DNA from: Seonamhaeicola sediminis
Lineage (GTDB): Bacteria > Bacteroidota > Bacteroidia > Flavobacteriales > Flavobacteriaceae
DNA: 64,000 nt
Reading direction: 5' to 3'
Assembly: GCF_004358095.2 (NCBI RefSeq)
Contig: NZ_SMZJ02000002.1
Location: 372,001 to 436,000 of the forward strand
Positions 18,877 through 26,876 of this stretch are shown piece by piece. Under the pieces are notes generated by a model. That model had not been told where the DNA came from. It did not search any database and saw only the letters and a list, made by a program, of their open reading frames with translations. The translations under genes were made by a program, and so were the position numbers. Position 1 is the stretch's first letter; each line of letters opens with the position of its first letter.

Positions 18877-18884
18877 CAAATTTA
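18877..18884 (-). promoter_or_regulatory. -7 promoter box for the repeat protein
   Basis: The minus strand reads TAAATTTG, 24 bp upstream of the ATG. Confidence 0.45.
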
Positions 18885-18930
18885 AGCACAGAATACACTA
18901 ATTAGGGGTATATGAAATCACCTATTTTAT

Positions 18931-18952
18931 ATCCGTATAAATACGGATTTTT
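18931..18952. other. Small palindromic hairpin beside the response-regulator stop codon
   Basis: ATCCGTAT (18931-18938) and ATACGGAT (18941-18948) form a perfect short palindrome, followed on the plus strand by five T (18948-18952). It lies 3' of the minus-strand response regulator, whose transcript would not see the T run. Weak terminator or operator. Confidence 0.35.
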
Positions 18953-18954
18953 GA

Positions 18955-19587
18955 CTAAATAAGTTTCATGTTCACCGCTTTTATAATAAGTTCTGCGGTG
19001 TTTTTAACATTAAGTTTCTTTAATATGTTGGCACGATGGGTTTCTATAGTTCTAGAGCTAACATAGAGTTGTGCCGCAATTTCCTTAGTAGTATTTCCTT
19101 TTGAGATTAACGTCAAAACCTCGGTTTCCTTTTTAGAAAGTATGTCTTTACTAACAGTGTTATCAGACATATAGTCAATCATTTTTTCAGATATGTTGGG
19201 GGAAAAATACTTTTTACCTCCGCTAACTATACGTACTACTTTTACAAGCTCCTCCTGATCGGTATTTTTTAACAAATAACTGTAAGCTCCCATTTTAGCG
19301 CATTTAGCAATGTAATTGCCCTCATCATGCATAGAAATAATAATAGGCTTAACATTAGTATTTATACTCTTAAGTTTGTTTAAAGCTCCAAACCCATCCA
19401 TGTTAGGCATAGAAATATCCAAAAGAACAATGTCTGTTTCTGGATTAGATTTAATAAATTTTATTAACTCCTCTCCGTCACTTACACATTGTATAACCTC
19501 AATATCATCGTGCCTTTTTAGTAGCTCATTTAAACCATTTCTAAAAAGTTCATGATCATCTGCTATTACCAGTTTAATTGTTTTCAT
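18955..19587 (-). CDS. NarL/FixJ-type response regulator
   Basis: A 210-residue two-component response regulator. The receiver domain (about 4-120) shows the acidic pair DDHE, the phosphorylation site in IVLLDISMPNMDGFGAL (Asp near 56) and the conserved Lys in SYLLKNTD. The C-terminal LuxR HTH (about 145-205) reads LSKKETEVLTLISKGNTTKEIAAQLYVSSRTIETHRANILKKL. Its start overlaps the histidine-kinase gene by 14 bp, so the two are translationally coupled. Confidence 0.95.
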   Translation of the reverse strand: MKTIKLVIADDHELFRNGLNELLKRHDDIEVIQCVSDGEELIKFIKSNPETDIVLLDISMPNMDGFGALNKLKSINTNVKPIIISMHDEGNYIAKCAKMGAYSYLLKNTDQEELVKVVRIVSGGKKYFSPNISEKMIDYMSDNTVSKDILSKKETEVLTLISKGNTTKEIAAQLYVSSRTIETHRANILKKLNVKNTAELIIKAVNMKLI

Positions 19588-21187
19588 TGTCTATAGGCAA
19601 TTCTATATCAAAAGTGGTATTTCTGGGTTTAGATTGTATTTGAATCTTTCCGTTACAAATTTCAACCCTTTCTTTTATGTTAATAATGCCAGAACCCAAA
19701 ATTACATGATCTTCTTTAAAACCTTCTCCATCATCAAAATAAAACAGTGATATAAAGTCATCAAACTCAGATAGTGTAATTCTAATGTTTTTAGCCTTGG
19801 CATGTTTTAAGGTATTATTTACTAATTCTTGAGTTATTCTAAAAATATGAGTTTCTTGATTTTTAGTTATTTTACTGTTTACTGGCTTTAATAGATCCTC
19901 GAAAATAATTGAGACTCCAAATGCTTTTTTGATATCTTTTGTAAAGTTTGTAAGTGCTGCTCCTACACCAAAATCATCCATTATTGAAGGTGCCAAAGCA
20001 TTAGACATAATTCTGATTTCAGAAATGGTGTTATCTATTATTTTTCCCATTTCTAAACGTAATTCTTTATCATCTACATGATTATCAATATAAAATTTTA
20101 AGGACGTTAATAGTGGCCCTAAACCATCATGGAGCTCTCTAGAAAGACGCTGTCTTTCATTTTCTAAACCTTCAACCAATTGACGTTTGTTTTTGATGCG
20201 GCTTATATGCTCATTATTTCTAAACTCTAAAAGCTTATCTCTCATTTTCAGCAAACTCTTTCCTAAAACATCCTTTTTACTTTTTGGGGTGTATTGGGAA
20301 TTTAGGTTCATGCTGCCTATCTCCTTTGAAAAATTTACAGCACCTTGAAGAGACTTTTTTAAATCATCTAGTGCTTCAAACATTTCTTTAATTTCATTAG
20401 AGTTTTTAGTAAACTCGTTAATTTCATTATAATTACCTCCTGCCATTTCCTTTAAACTATTTTTCATGTTTAAAATAGGACTGGTAATGATTCTAGTTAA
20501 AAATAGAGAAATTAAAATAGCAATTACAATTACTAAAAACATCAAAATAAAGAGTCTCTCTTTTAAGTTTTCTAATGGTGCCTCTACTTCGTCTTTATCA
20601 ATTTCAGAAAGAATTACAAGTTTAAGATTCTCTACTTGAATTGGCCCATAAACGCCATAAACGTCAATATTTCGGTAATCTTTATATAATCCTTTACCCA
20701 ATTTATCATTTAAAGCATTGGTTACACCTACTGTTTTAACAACAATACTATGCGGTGTGGAATCTTTAAAAAAACGCGATTGGGTGCGCATTCTATAATC
20801 TTCTCCAACTATGTAGGATTCTCCTGTTTCACCCATTCCTGTTCGCTCCAGCAAAATGTTCATTATTTTTTTGTACGGAATGGTTTTTACACGATAATTC
20901 CCATTACTAGCATCAACTAAACCAATGGTGAATTCATTATTAAAATCATATTTGGTAAAATCATAAATACCTGTTTCCAGTGCTTTATGAGGTAACCTTA
21001 TTTTTAAAGTGTCACCAGAAAAGGTGTCATCTGATGTACTCATAAAACTCTCCCACTCAGCTTTGATTAACTTTTCTACCTGAAATCTTTTTAAGGTTTT
21101 TATAGAATTTAATTGTTGAAGTATTCTGTTTGTTAAAACCTCTGAAAACTGACTATAAAACGTAATGGATAGCATAATTGCTACCAA
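19574..21187 (-). CDS. HisKA_3-type sensor histidine kinase with periplasmic sensor and HAMP
   Basis: A membrane sensor kinase of at least 537 residues, partner of the overlapping response regulator. A periplasmic Cache-like region (about 20-200) precedes a transmembrane helix (about 210-230), a HAMP-like linker (SPILNMKNSLKEMAGGNY) and a HisKA_3 dimerisation domain (RLSRELHDGLGPLLTSLKF, phospho-His in ELHDG) with a HATPase_c domain (NNTLKHAKA as N-box, DDGEGF as G1 box). The start is doubtful: the only standard start codon after the in-frame stop at 21248-21250 is a TTG at 21187, which cuts the first membrane helix; the frame upstream encodes KSHILLIINGLVFL. Initiation at the ATA (21239-21241) or ATT (21233-21235), or a mutated ATG, would give the full helix. 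Confidence 0.9.
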   Translation of the reverse strand: MVAIMLSITFYSQFSEVLTNRILQQLNSIKTLKRFQVEKLIKAEWESFMSTSDDTFSGDTLKIRLPHKALETGIYDFTKYDFNNEFTIGLVDASNGNYRVKTIPYKKIMNILLERTGMGETGESYIVGEDYRMRTQSRFFKDSTPHSIVVKTVGVTNALNDKLGKGLYKDYRNIDVYGVYGPIQVENLKLVILSEIDKDEVEAPLENLKERLFILMFLVIVIAILISLFLTRIITSPILNMKNSLKEMAGGNYNEINEFTKNSNEIKEMFEALDDLKKSLQGAVNFSKEIGSMNLNSQYTPKSKKDVLGKSLLKMRDKLLEFRNNEHISRIKNKRQLVEGLENERQRLSRELHDGLGPLLTSLKFYIDNHVDDKELRLEMGKIIDNTISEIRIMSNALAPSIMDDFGVGAALTNFTKDIKKAFGVSIIFEDLLKPVNSKITKNQETHIFRITQELVNNTLKHAKAKNIRITLSEFDDFISLFYFDDGEGFKEDHVILGSGIINIKERVEICNGKIQIQSKPRNTTFDIELPIDNENN

Positions 21188-21280
21188 GAAAACGAGCCCG
21201 TTTATTATTAATAATATATGAGATTTTAAACTAATATCTATTAGAGTTTAGGGATTTAGTCCTTACTACAAATATAATAT

Positions 21281-21474
21281 TTAAAACCCGTTGTGCATTT
21301 TGAAACATTCAAACGAAATTAATGTCAGTTCGAGTGATTTTGAGGAACGAAAAATTGTATCGAGAACTTTTTTCTTACAAAACCCTTAATTCTCGATACA
21401 AATTTCACTCATTTCAATCATGAAATCCACTCGAATTGACAGAGTTTAATTAAAATGCACAACGGGTTATTTAA
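21281..21474. repeat. Nested palindromic intergenic repeat element
   Basis: About 194 bp of three nested inverted repeats: outer arms 21285-21301 / 21452-21468 (17 bp, core CCCGTTGTGCATTTT), middle arms near 21323-21338 / 21424-21440 (core TCGAGTG / CACTCGA) and inner arms near 21355-21365 / 21390-21400 (TGTATCGAGAA / TTCTCGATACA). No coding potential. The inner part looks like the palindromic elements seen repeatedly in flavobacterial intergenic regions; the outer arms could be terminal repeats of a non-autonomous element. It fills the gap upstream of the histidine kinase and downstream of the FemAB-like gene. Confidence 0.7.
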
Positions 21475-21483
21475 AGCCTTTTT

Positions 21484-22641
21484 CTAATTAAACGGATGTC
21501 TTTCTTCCCATTTACGCATAGGATTCATATATTTAACCACACATTTCAAAACCGTATTGGCAATAAGATTATGGGTGTGCTTCAAGTACACATGCATAAT
21601 ATTGGGCGTGGCACCAATAGAACTTTTAATTTCCATAGCAGTTCTGGCATAAACAATGGTTTTAAAATTGTTTTCAATACCAAAAGAAGCCATATCAAAT
21701 AGCATGTTTAAATACATTTGATGCTTTTGTTGAAGGGCCTTATTATATCCTAAAAAATAGGTTTCTAAAATTTCGCTATTAAGTATTAAAGAGTAGAAAC
21801 CAACCAATTCATTTTCTAAAAAATATCCAAAAACCTTGAAGTTTGCTTTAAGCTGCTGTTTTAAACTTAAAAAATGATTCTTAGCAAGCTTAAACGAATT
21901 GACTCTGGCATTGTTAGAGACATGTTCATAAAGTTCATAAAGTTTGTTAGAATGTGCCTCTATATAGTATTCGTCTAACTCTTCACAATGTAAATTTGCA
22001 ATTTTCTTTCTAGCAGTTTTATAACGCCTTCTATATTTTTTATTAAAGTCTGAAATATAATTGTCTGGGGTTTCCCATGAATCAAGGACATTAAATAACA
22101 TATTGGGTTGTACCTGAACTTTATACAAATTCTGTTTTTTAAAAAAAGAGGTGCATTGGTGAATGGTATCTGTTTCAAAGTAGTCCTTGAATACTATGAT
22201 TCTAATGTTTTTATTGAAGTTTAGTTTAATCTCAATGGTTAAATCATCAATGGCTTTTTGAATGGTCAATAAAAAATCATCTTGAGAAATTTTTTCAGAA
22301 TTAAAATAAATACCATGTTGTCCTGTGTGCATCAAATTCCCAACCACTAGAGCATTGCCTCGTACAAATTTTGATACTAGCTGCTTACCTATTTGTTTTA
22401 GTTTATTATTGGAGGTGCGCCTAAAAACATCATCTAAATACATTTGAACTCTTTGAATAATGGCTATCCCTAGCAATGTTTCAGATTTAAAAACCCCAAT
22501 AAAGTATGTATTAATATTAGTTGGAGATGAGGCTTCTAATGCTTTTAAAAAAGGGGTTTTTAAAAATATATCTTTAACAGGTAGGCCATCCCAATTCGAT
22601 GGAATTTCAGAAACAGTTCGATATATTTTGTATGTTATCAA
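21484..22641 (-). CDS. GNAT/FemAB-like acyltransferase
   Basis: A 385-residue cytoplasmic protein of the FemAB/BioF2-like group of GNAT-fold acyltransferases, which attach amino acids or acyl groups to peptidoglycan precursors or lipids. The C-terminal half carries the recognisable part: a tyrosine- and lysine-rich helix (YRRRYKTARKKI, about 200), then FGYFLENELVGFYSLILNSEILETYFLGYN (about 280-310) as the acetyltransferase core, and HQMYLNMLFDMASFGI. The substrate is unknown. The only likely start is a TTG at 22639-22641, since no ATG is in frame between it and the upstream stop. A terminator hairpin for the upstream gene lies just before it. Confidence 0.7.
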   Translation of the reverse strand: MITYKIYRTVSEIPSNWDGLPVKDIFLKTPFLKALEASSPTNINTYFIGVFKSETLLGIAIIQRVQMYLDDVFRRTSNNKLKQIGKQLVSKFVRGNALVVGNLMHTGQHGIYFNSEKISQDDFLLTIQKAIDDLTIEIKLNFNKNIRIIVFKDYFETDTIHQCTSFFKKQNLYKVQVQPNMLFNVLDSWETPDNYISDFNKKYRRRYKTARKKIANLHCEELDEYYIEAHSNKLYELYEHVSNNARVNSFKLAKNHFLSLKQQLKANFKVFGYFLENELVGFYSLILNSEILETYFLGYNKALQQKHQMYLNMLFDMASFGIENNFKTIVYARTAMEIKSSIGATPNIMHVYLKHTHNLIANTVLKCVVKYMNPMRKWEERHPFN

Positions 22642-22650
22642 TGGTAATGA

Positions 22651-22680
22651 AAAAGACCGAAGTTAATCACTTCAGTCTTT
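22651..22680 (-). terminator. Terminator of the DUF1761 gene
   Basis: A 12-bp stem (22669-22680 with 22652-22663, one G-U pair; core GAAGT/ACTTC) with a 5-base loop, followed on the minus strand by a short T run, 27 bp after the stop codon of the DUF1761-like gene. Confidence 0.65.
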
Positions 22681-22706
22681 GTATATATTAAAAAATTACA
22701 AAAAAA

Positions 22707-23189
22707 TTATTGCCACCCACAAATAATAGCGCCCATAAGCCCCATAGTTACTACCCAATAACCCGAATTAATTAGAATATATTTTGCGCTTTTACGCTCA
22801 AATAAGGCATTAGTGCCTAAAATTGGAAGGGCAATAAAAACACCTGCTAACACACTATGAAAAGCTCCATGTTTAAAGGTTCTAAATTCATTAGCGTATT
22901 CTGCCATAAAAGCCTCATATGAAGGTTGAACACCTAATTCTCCTTGTGCTAAACTAAAAGCTCCCATTTGGTGAATAACCATAGGCATTATTGACATAGC
23001 AAGTAAGACAGCAAAGATAAAAGCCATAATGAAAATTTTAGCCATATTGGCGCCTTTCATCTTTTCTTCACTCATGTCTGCTACTTTCATCCAAGCAGTT
23101 CCAAATACTTTTGGGTTATACCAAATAAAACCCATAACAAGTGCAGAAACAGCAGCCACAAGAATTGCTGCAAAATTCATTGATTCCAT
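22707..23189 (-). CDS. DUF1761 family membrane protein
   Basis: A 160-residue integral membrane protein with four predicted helices (about 5-25, 50-75, 105-125 and 135-157). The start FAAILVAAVSALVMGFIWYNPKVFGTAWMK is the typical DUF1761 signature (a first helix followed by WY-P-FG-W). Function unknown. Monocistronic, with its own terminator. Confidence 0.85.
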   Translation of the reverse strand: MESMNFAAILVAAVSALVMGFIWYNPKVFGTAWMKVADMSEEKMKGANMAKIFIMAFIFAVLLAMSIMPMVIHQMGAFSLAQGELGVQPSYEAFMAEYANEFRTFKHGAFHSVLAGVFIALPILGTNALFERKSAKYILINSGYWVVTMGLMGAIICGWQ

Positions 23190-23267
23190 AATAATATAGT
23201 TTTTAGTTAGAACATAAATATAGCTAAAAATCTTAAATGGAATGCTTATTAACCTAAGTATGAAACA

Positions 23268-25298
23268 TTAAAGTAATTGAGCTTCAGCTACTAAAAGATT
23301 ATTTTCATCTTCTAAAGCCTTAGCAATAAAACTATCAATACTCTCGTTTTTTTCTAAACCTCTATTAAGCAAAACGCCTAATGTAAGGGCCGTTGCAATA
23401 CGTGTTCCCACCTTTTTTGCAGCAGTACCAAAAAGTGGTTCTAGATCTTCATAAGAAACATCTTTTGCCAACTCCAATATTTCAGCTCTAACCTTCTGTT
23501 GTTTAGCCTCTGGTAAATTAGTGTATTTTTTACCTAATTGTTTAATTACATCAATTGGTTTACGTTGTGTTTGCTGTTGCTGTGGTTTAGGCTGATTTTG
23601 ATTATTGGTTTGTACCTTATTTGAACTACCCTCAGCACTAACTTTTTTAGCCCAAGTATCTCTTAAGCCAACCGTTTTATTGAATACTAATTTTTCTGAA
23701 GTTGCATCATCGTCAACATTAAAATACCCTAAGCGTTGAAATTGAAACCTGTCTCCTACTTTAGCTTCAGCTAAACTTGGTTCTGCATATGCTTGAATCG
23801 TTTTTAAGGAATTTGGATTTATAAACTCCATGAAGTCTTTATCTTGATGTCCATCTGGAGATTCATCCATAAACAATCTATCATATTCCCTTACTTCTGC
23901 TTTAACAGCATGAGCAATGGACACCCAATGTAAGGTTCCTTTAACGCGTCTTGTAGTATCTTTAGAATAGGTGCAATGTATCTCGGTTATATTGCCATTA
24001 TTGTCTTTTACAACACTTTCGGCCTTAATAATGTAGGCATTTTTTAAACGCACTTCGCCGCCTAACTTCAACCTAAAAAACTTACTGCCTGCTTCTTCTT
24101 TAAAGTCTTCTTTTTCAATATACACTTCTCTTGAAAAAGGTACTTTTCTAAAACCAGCACTTTCATCTTCTGGATTGTTCTCAGCATCTAACCACTCTAA
24201 TTTATCTTCTGGGTAATTAGTAATCACCAATTTTATAGGGTCTAAAACAGCCATCACCCTAGGCGCTGTTTTATTTAAATCCTCTCGTATACAAAACTCT
24301 AACAGTGAGACATCAATAACATTATCGCGTTTAGCAACTCCTGCAGTTTCAACAAATTTTCTTAAGGCATTTGGGGTATACCCTCTTCTTCGTAACCCAG
24401 AAATAGTTGGCATTCTTGGGTCATCCCATCCATTAACCACACCATCATTCACAAGTTGAAGCAACTTACGCTTACTCATAATGGTGTAGCTTAAGTTTAA
24501 TCTTGCAAACTCGCGTTGTTTTGGAGGCAATGGCAAGGTGTTTTTACTATATTCATGTACAATGTCTCTAAACCAGTTGTAAAGTTTTCTGTGAGGTTTA
24601 AATTCCAATGAACATAATGAGTGCGAAATCTGCTCAATATAGTCACTCTCACCATGTGTCCAGTCATACATAGGATAAATACACCAGTCATTTCCGGTTC
24701 TATGGTGATGCGCATACATAATACGATACATGATAGGATCTCGCATAAGCATGTTAGGGTCTTCCATATCAATTTTTGCACGTAATACATGTGTTCCTGC
24801 TTCAAATTCTCCATGCTTCATGCGCGTGAATAAATCAAGATTTTCTGCAATGCTTCTATCTCTGTATGGACTATTGGTGCCTACCTGAGTGGGAGTTCCC
24901 TTTTGTTCTGCCATAGCTTCACTAGTTTGTGAATCTACATATGCTTTTCCATCCTTAATCATTTGAATAGCCCAGTCATAGAGTTGCTGGAAATAATCTG
25001 AAGAATACAATTCTTTATCCCATTTATAGCCCAACCATGCCACATCGCGCTTTATAGCATCTACATATTCCTGCTCTTCTTTAGAAGGGTTTGTGTCATC
25101 AAACCTGAGGTTTACTGGAGCATTATATTTTTCACCCAACCCAAAACTAATGCCTATAGCTTTGGTATGACCAATATGCAAATAACCATTTGGTTCTGGT
25201 GGAAACCTAAAACGTAAACTGCTTTTGGGCATTCCGTTATTTAAATCTTCTTCTATAATTTGCTCAATAAAATTAAGCGGTTTTCTTTCTTCAGACAT
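23268..25298 (-). CDS. glnS: Glutaminyl-tRNA synthetase with C-terminal extension
   Basis: A 676-residue class I synthetase charging tRNA-Gln. The HIGH motif is at 41-44 (PPEPNGYLHIGH) and the KMSKS-type loop is IMSKR at 273-277. The catalytic and two beta-barrel anticodon domains end near residue 552 (about the normal length of bacterial GlnRS). After a low-complexity Q/P/N-rich linker (about 560-580) comes an extra helical domain of roughly 95 residues (starting DVIKQLGKKY), at the position where some bacterial GlnRS carry a YqeY domain; here it is at most a diverged version. A -7 box (TAATTTTG) lies at 25328-25335, divergent from folB. Confidence 0.95.
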   Translation of the reverse strand: MSEERKPLNFIEQIIEEDLNNGMPKSSLRFRFPPEPNGYLHIGHTKAIGISFGLGEKYNAPVNLRFDDTNPSKEEQEYVDAIKRDVAWLGYKWDKELYSSDYFQQLYDWAIQMIKDGKAYVDSQTSEAMAEQKGTPTQVGTNSPYRDRSIAENLDLFTRMKHGEFEAGTHVLRAKIDMEDPNMLMRDPIMYRIMYAHHHRTGNDWCIYPMYDWTHGESDYIEQISHSLCSLEFKPHRKLYNWFRDIVHEYSKNTLPLPPKQREFARLNLSYTIMSKRKLLQLVNDGVVNGWDDPRMPTISGLRRRGYTPNALRKFVETAGVAKRDNVIDVSLLEFCIREDLNKTAPRVMAVLDPIKLVITNYPEDKLEWLDAENNPEDESAGFRKVPFSREVYIEKEDFKEEAGSKFFRLKLGGEVRLKNAYIIKAESVVKDNNGNITEIHCTYSKDTTRRVKGTLHWVSIAHAVKAEVREYDRLFMDESPDGHQDKDFMEFINPNSLKTIQAYAEPSLAEAKVGDRFQFQRLGYFNVDDDATSEKLVFNKTVGLRDTWAKKVSAEGSSNKVQTNNQNQPKPQQQQTQRKPIDVIKQLGKKYTNLPEAKQQKVRAEILELAKDVSYEDLEPLFGTAAKKVGTRIATALTLGVLLNRGLEKNESIDSFIAKALEDENNLLVAEAQLL

Positions 25299-25327
25299 TT
25301 TCTGAGGTTTTTCAACTAAATAAGCCC

Positions 25328-25335
25328 CAAAATTA
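25328..25335 (-). promoter_or_regulatory. -7 promoter box for glnS
   Basis: The minus strand reads TAATTTTG, 29 bp upstream of the glnS ATG. Confidence 0.45.
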
Positions 25336-25361
25336 CGGAAAATCGACCTATTTTAGCCCAA

Positions 25362-25369
25362 TAACTTTG
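25362..25369 (+). promoter_or_regulatory. -7 promoter box for folB
   Basis: TAACTTTG, a full TAnnTTTG match, ends 9 bp before the ATG at 25379. It covers the TTG at 25367, which argues against that codon as the start and implies a very short leader. Confidence 0.5.
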
Positions 25370-25378
25370 GAAACAATA

Positions 25379-25747
25379 ATGGGAACAATAAAAGTTGAAA
25401 ATATTAAGGTTTATGCATACCACGGGTGCTTAAAAGAAGAAACAAAAATAGGTAGTGATTATAGGGTAGATTTAGAAGTAAAAGCAGATTTACAAACCTC
25501 TGCAATATCTGACGAACTAAATGATACTGTAGATTATGTTTTCTTGAATAGCATTATAAAAGAAGAAATGGCTATTCCATCAAAACTACTGGAAACTGTT
25601 GCAAAACGTATTTTAGATAGAATATTTTCTGAGGATAGCATGGTTAAAAAAGCAACGGTTTGGGTTAGTAAAATAAACCCACCTATTGGCGGTGATGTTG
25701 AGAGCGTGACGATAAAAATGACTGACAGACGTAAAAAGCAGTTTTAA
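25379..25747 (+). CDS. folB: Dihydroneopterin aldolase
   Basis: A 122-residue folate-biosynthesis enzyme converting 7,8-dihydroneopterin to 6-hydroxymethyl-dihydropterin and glycolaldehyde. The family features are present: IKVYAYHGCLKEE (with the conserved Tyr-His-Gly), VDYVFLNSII, a catalytic-region LLETVAKRILDRIF and the C-terminal KINPPIGGDVESV. An in-frame TTG four codons upstream overlaps the -7 box, so the ATG at 25379 is preferred. Divergent from glnS and upstream of tRNA-Cys. Confidence 0.93.
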   Translation: MGTIKVENIKVYAYHGCLKEETKIGSDYRVDLEVKADLQTSAISDELNDTVDYVFLNSIIKEEMAIPSKLLETVAKRILDRIFSEDSMVKKATVWVSKINPPIGGDVESVTIKMTDRRKKQF

Positions 25748-25771
25748 ATAAGAAAAAGTTATAAATTTTTT

Positions 25772-25779
25772 TACATTTG
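25772..25779 (+). promoter_or_regulatory. -7 promoter box for tRNA-Cys
   Basis: TACATTTG, ending 14 bp before the first base of the tRNA. Confidence 0.55.
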
Positions 25780-25793
25780 CACCATAAGATAAT

Positions 25794-25865
25794 GGCGTCA
25801 TGGCCGAGTGGCTTAGGCACAGGTCTGCAAAACCTGGTACAGCGGTTCGAATCCGCTTGACGCCT
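25794..25865 (+). tRNA. tRNA-Cys (anticodon GCA)
   Basis: A complete cloverleaf can be drawn: acceptor GGCGTCA (25794-25800) with TGACGCC (25858-25864), anticodon stem CAGGT/ACCTG (25820-25824 / 25832-25836) with loop CTGCAAA and anticodon GCA at 25827-25829, and a T arm with GGTTCGAATCC. CCA is not encoded. The discriminator base is T, as expected for tRNA-Cys. Confidence 0.97.
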
Positions 25866-25869
25866 CTCT

Positions 25870-25901
25870 AAAGAGATACTACAAAAAGTATCTCTTTTTT
25901 T
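25870..25901 (+). terminator. Terminator of tRNA-Cys
   Basis: An 11-bp stem (25870-25880 with 25887-25897; core AGAGATACT/AGTATCTCT), 6-base loop and a T run to 25901. Confidence 0.9.
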
Positions 25902-25949
25902 ATCCCAATTTTTTAAAATTAGAAAACAATCTCCCAAAAAAGTTTAAAA

Positions 25950-26645
25950 TTAATCTGGAAGTTTTTCTTTAATGGGGTTTATCTGCTCTAGCTTCTCTTT
26001 ATTCTTCTCATAAGTTTCAGGAAATAATCCTTGAACTAACAATAGCACACCAAAACCTAGAACAACTAAAGCCACTACTTTTTTTGTTTTATAAATTAAA
26101 CGAGGGGTTAATTTTTTCTTAATTCTTTTAGCAACCATTATTTTTATTAGATCAACCAATAAATAGGTTAACAATATGGTTGTTAAGAAAATTAAAACAC
26201 CATGCTCTGAAGTTGTCAAAGTATTTGCTAAAGCTATAAAAATAACCCAACCAATAAGCACTCCTATGTTAATGAAGTTGAGCAAAAACCCTTTTACAAA
26301 TAATCTACCATAGCCTTTTTTAAATTCAACAGCATGATATTCTCTAACAATATCTCTGAACGATTTTGAGGTTTTTATAAATGAAATAATACCATAAGCA
26401 ATGAGTAAAACGCCTCCAAAAATTAAAAAATTAGGGTCGCCTTTTACTCTATCTAAAAGTCTATTAGTACTAAAAAAAGCAACTATAATAAAGATAATAT
26501 CTGCCAAAATAACCCCTAAATCAAAAATCAGGGCGCTTCTAAACCCCTTAGTGGCACCGGTTTCTAACAGCACAAAAAACACTGGGCCAATAGTAAATGC
26601 CAGAACAATTCCAAAAGGAATGGCTGTTAAAATGTCATCAAACAT
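25950..26645 (-). CDS. LysE-family membrane exporter
   Basis: A 231-residue inner-membrane protein with six predicted helices. The N-terminus (ILTAIPFGIVLAFTIGPVFFVLLETGATKGFRSAL) carries the LysE/RhtB/ArgO family signature with the G-P-x-x-x-x-x-x-x-x-G motif at the end of the first helix. The family exports amino acids or similar small molecules; the substrate is not predictable. The C-terminal tail (about 200-231) is charged and cytoplasmic. Upstream is the 231-bp region before the PUL regulator. Confidence 0.85.
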   Translation of the reverse strand: MFDDILTAIPFGIVLAFTIGPVFFVLLETGATKGFRSALIFDLGVILADIIFIIVAFFSTNRLLDRVKGDPNFLIFGGVLLIAYGIISFIKTSKSFRDIVREYHAVEFKKGYGRLFVKGFLLNFINIGVLIGWVIFIALANTLTTSEHGVLIFLTTILLTYLLVDLIKIMVAKRIKKKLTPRLIYKTKKVVALVVLGFGVLLLVQGLFPETYEKNKEKLEQINPIKEKLPD

Positions 26646-26779
26646 AATTTCGTGAAGCTTTATTCAATACAAAATAAAGAAATAAAACTAATTATTCTCT
26701 TTAATAGATGCATTAAATAGTGTGGTTTGTTTGAGCAAGGAATTACTTTGTTCAATTCATGTAATAAAAGTCAAGTTTC

Positions 26780-26790
26780 ACCTATACAAT
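26780..26790. promoter_or_regulatory. Single ACCTATACAAT half-site upstream of the PUL regulator
   Basis: This 11-mer fits the ACCWMWACAW consensus of the repeats in front of the three PUL operons and lies 87 bp upstream of the regulator ATG. It is single rather than tandem. Candidate autoregulatory site. Confidence 0.4.
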
Positions 26791-26830
26791 ATATTTAATA
26801 ATAAAAAATAAATATCTATTTTTAAGTGTT

Positions 26831-26852
26831 TTGTAGTATATTGTAACTACAA
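26831..26852. promoter_or_regulatory. Inverted repeat upstream of the PUL regulator
   Basis: TTGTAGT (26831-26837) and ACTACAA (26846-26852) form a 7-8-7 dyad 24 bp before the regulator start codon, a good position for an operator. No standard TAnnTTTG box was found before this gene. Confidence 0.4.
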
Positions 26853-26876
26853 CAAATTTGTATAGTTATAATTAAG

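Noticed and set aside
21281-21474. Insertion sequence or CRISPR-like array
   Set aside because: No transposase, no regularly spaced repeats; only nested inverted repeats.
25367-25378. TTG at 25367 as start of folB
   Set aside because: It overlaps the -7 promoter box and the ATG at 25379 gives the usual N-terminus of the family.
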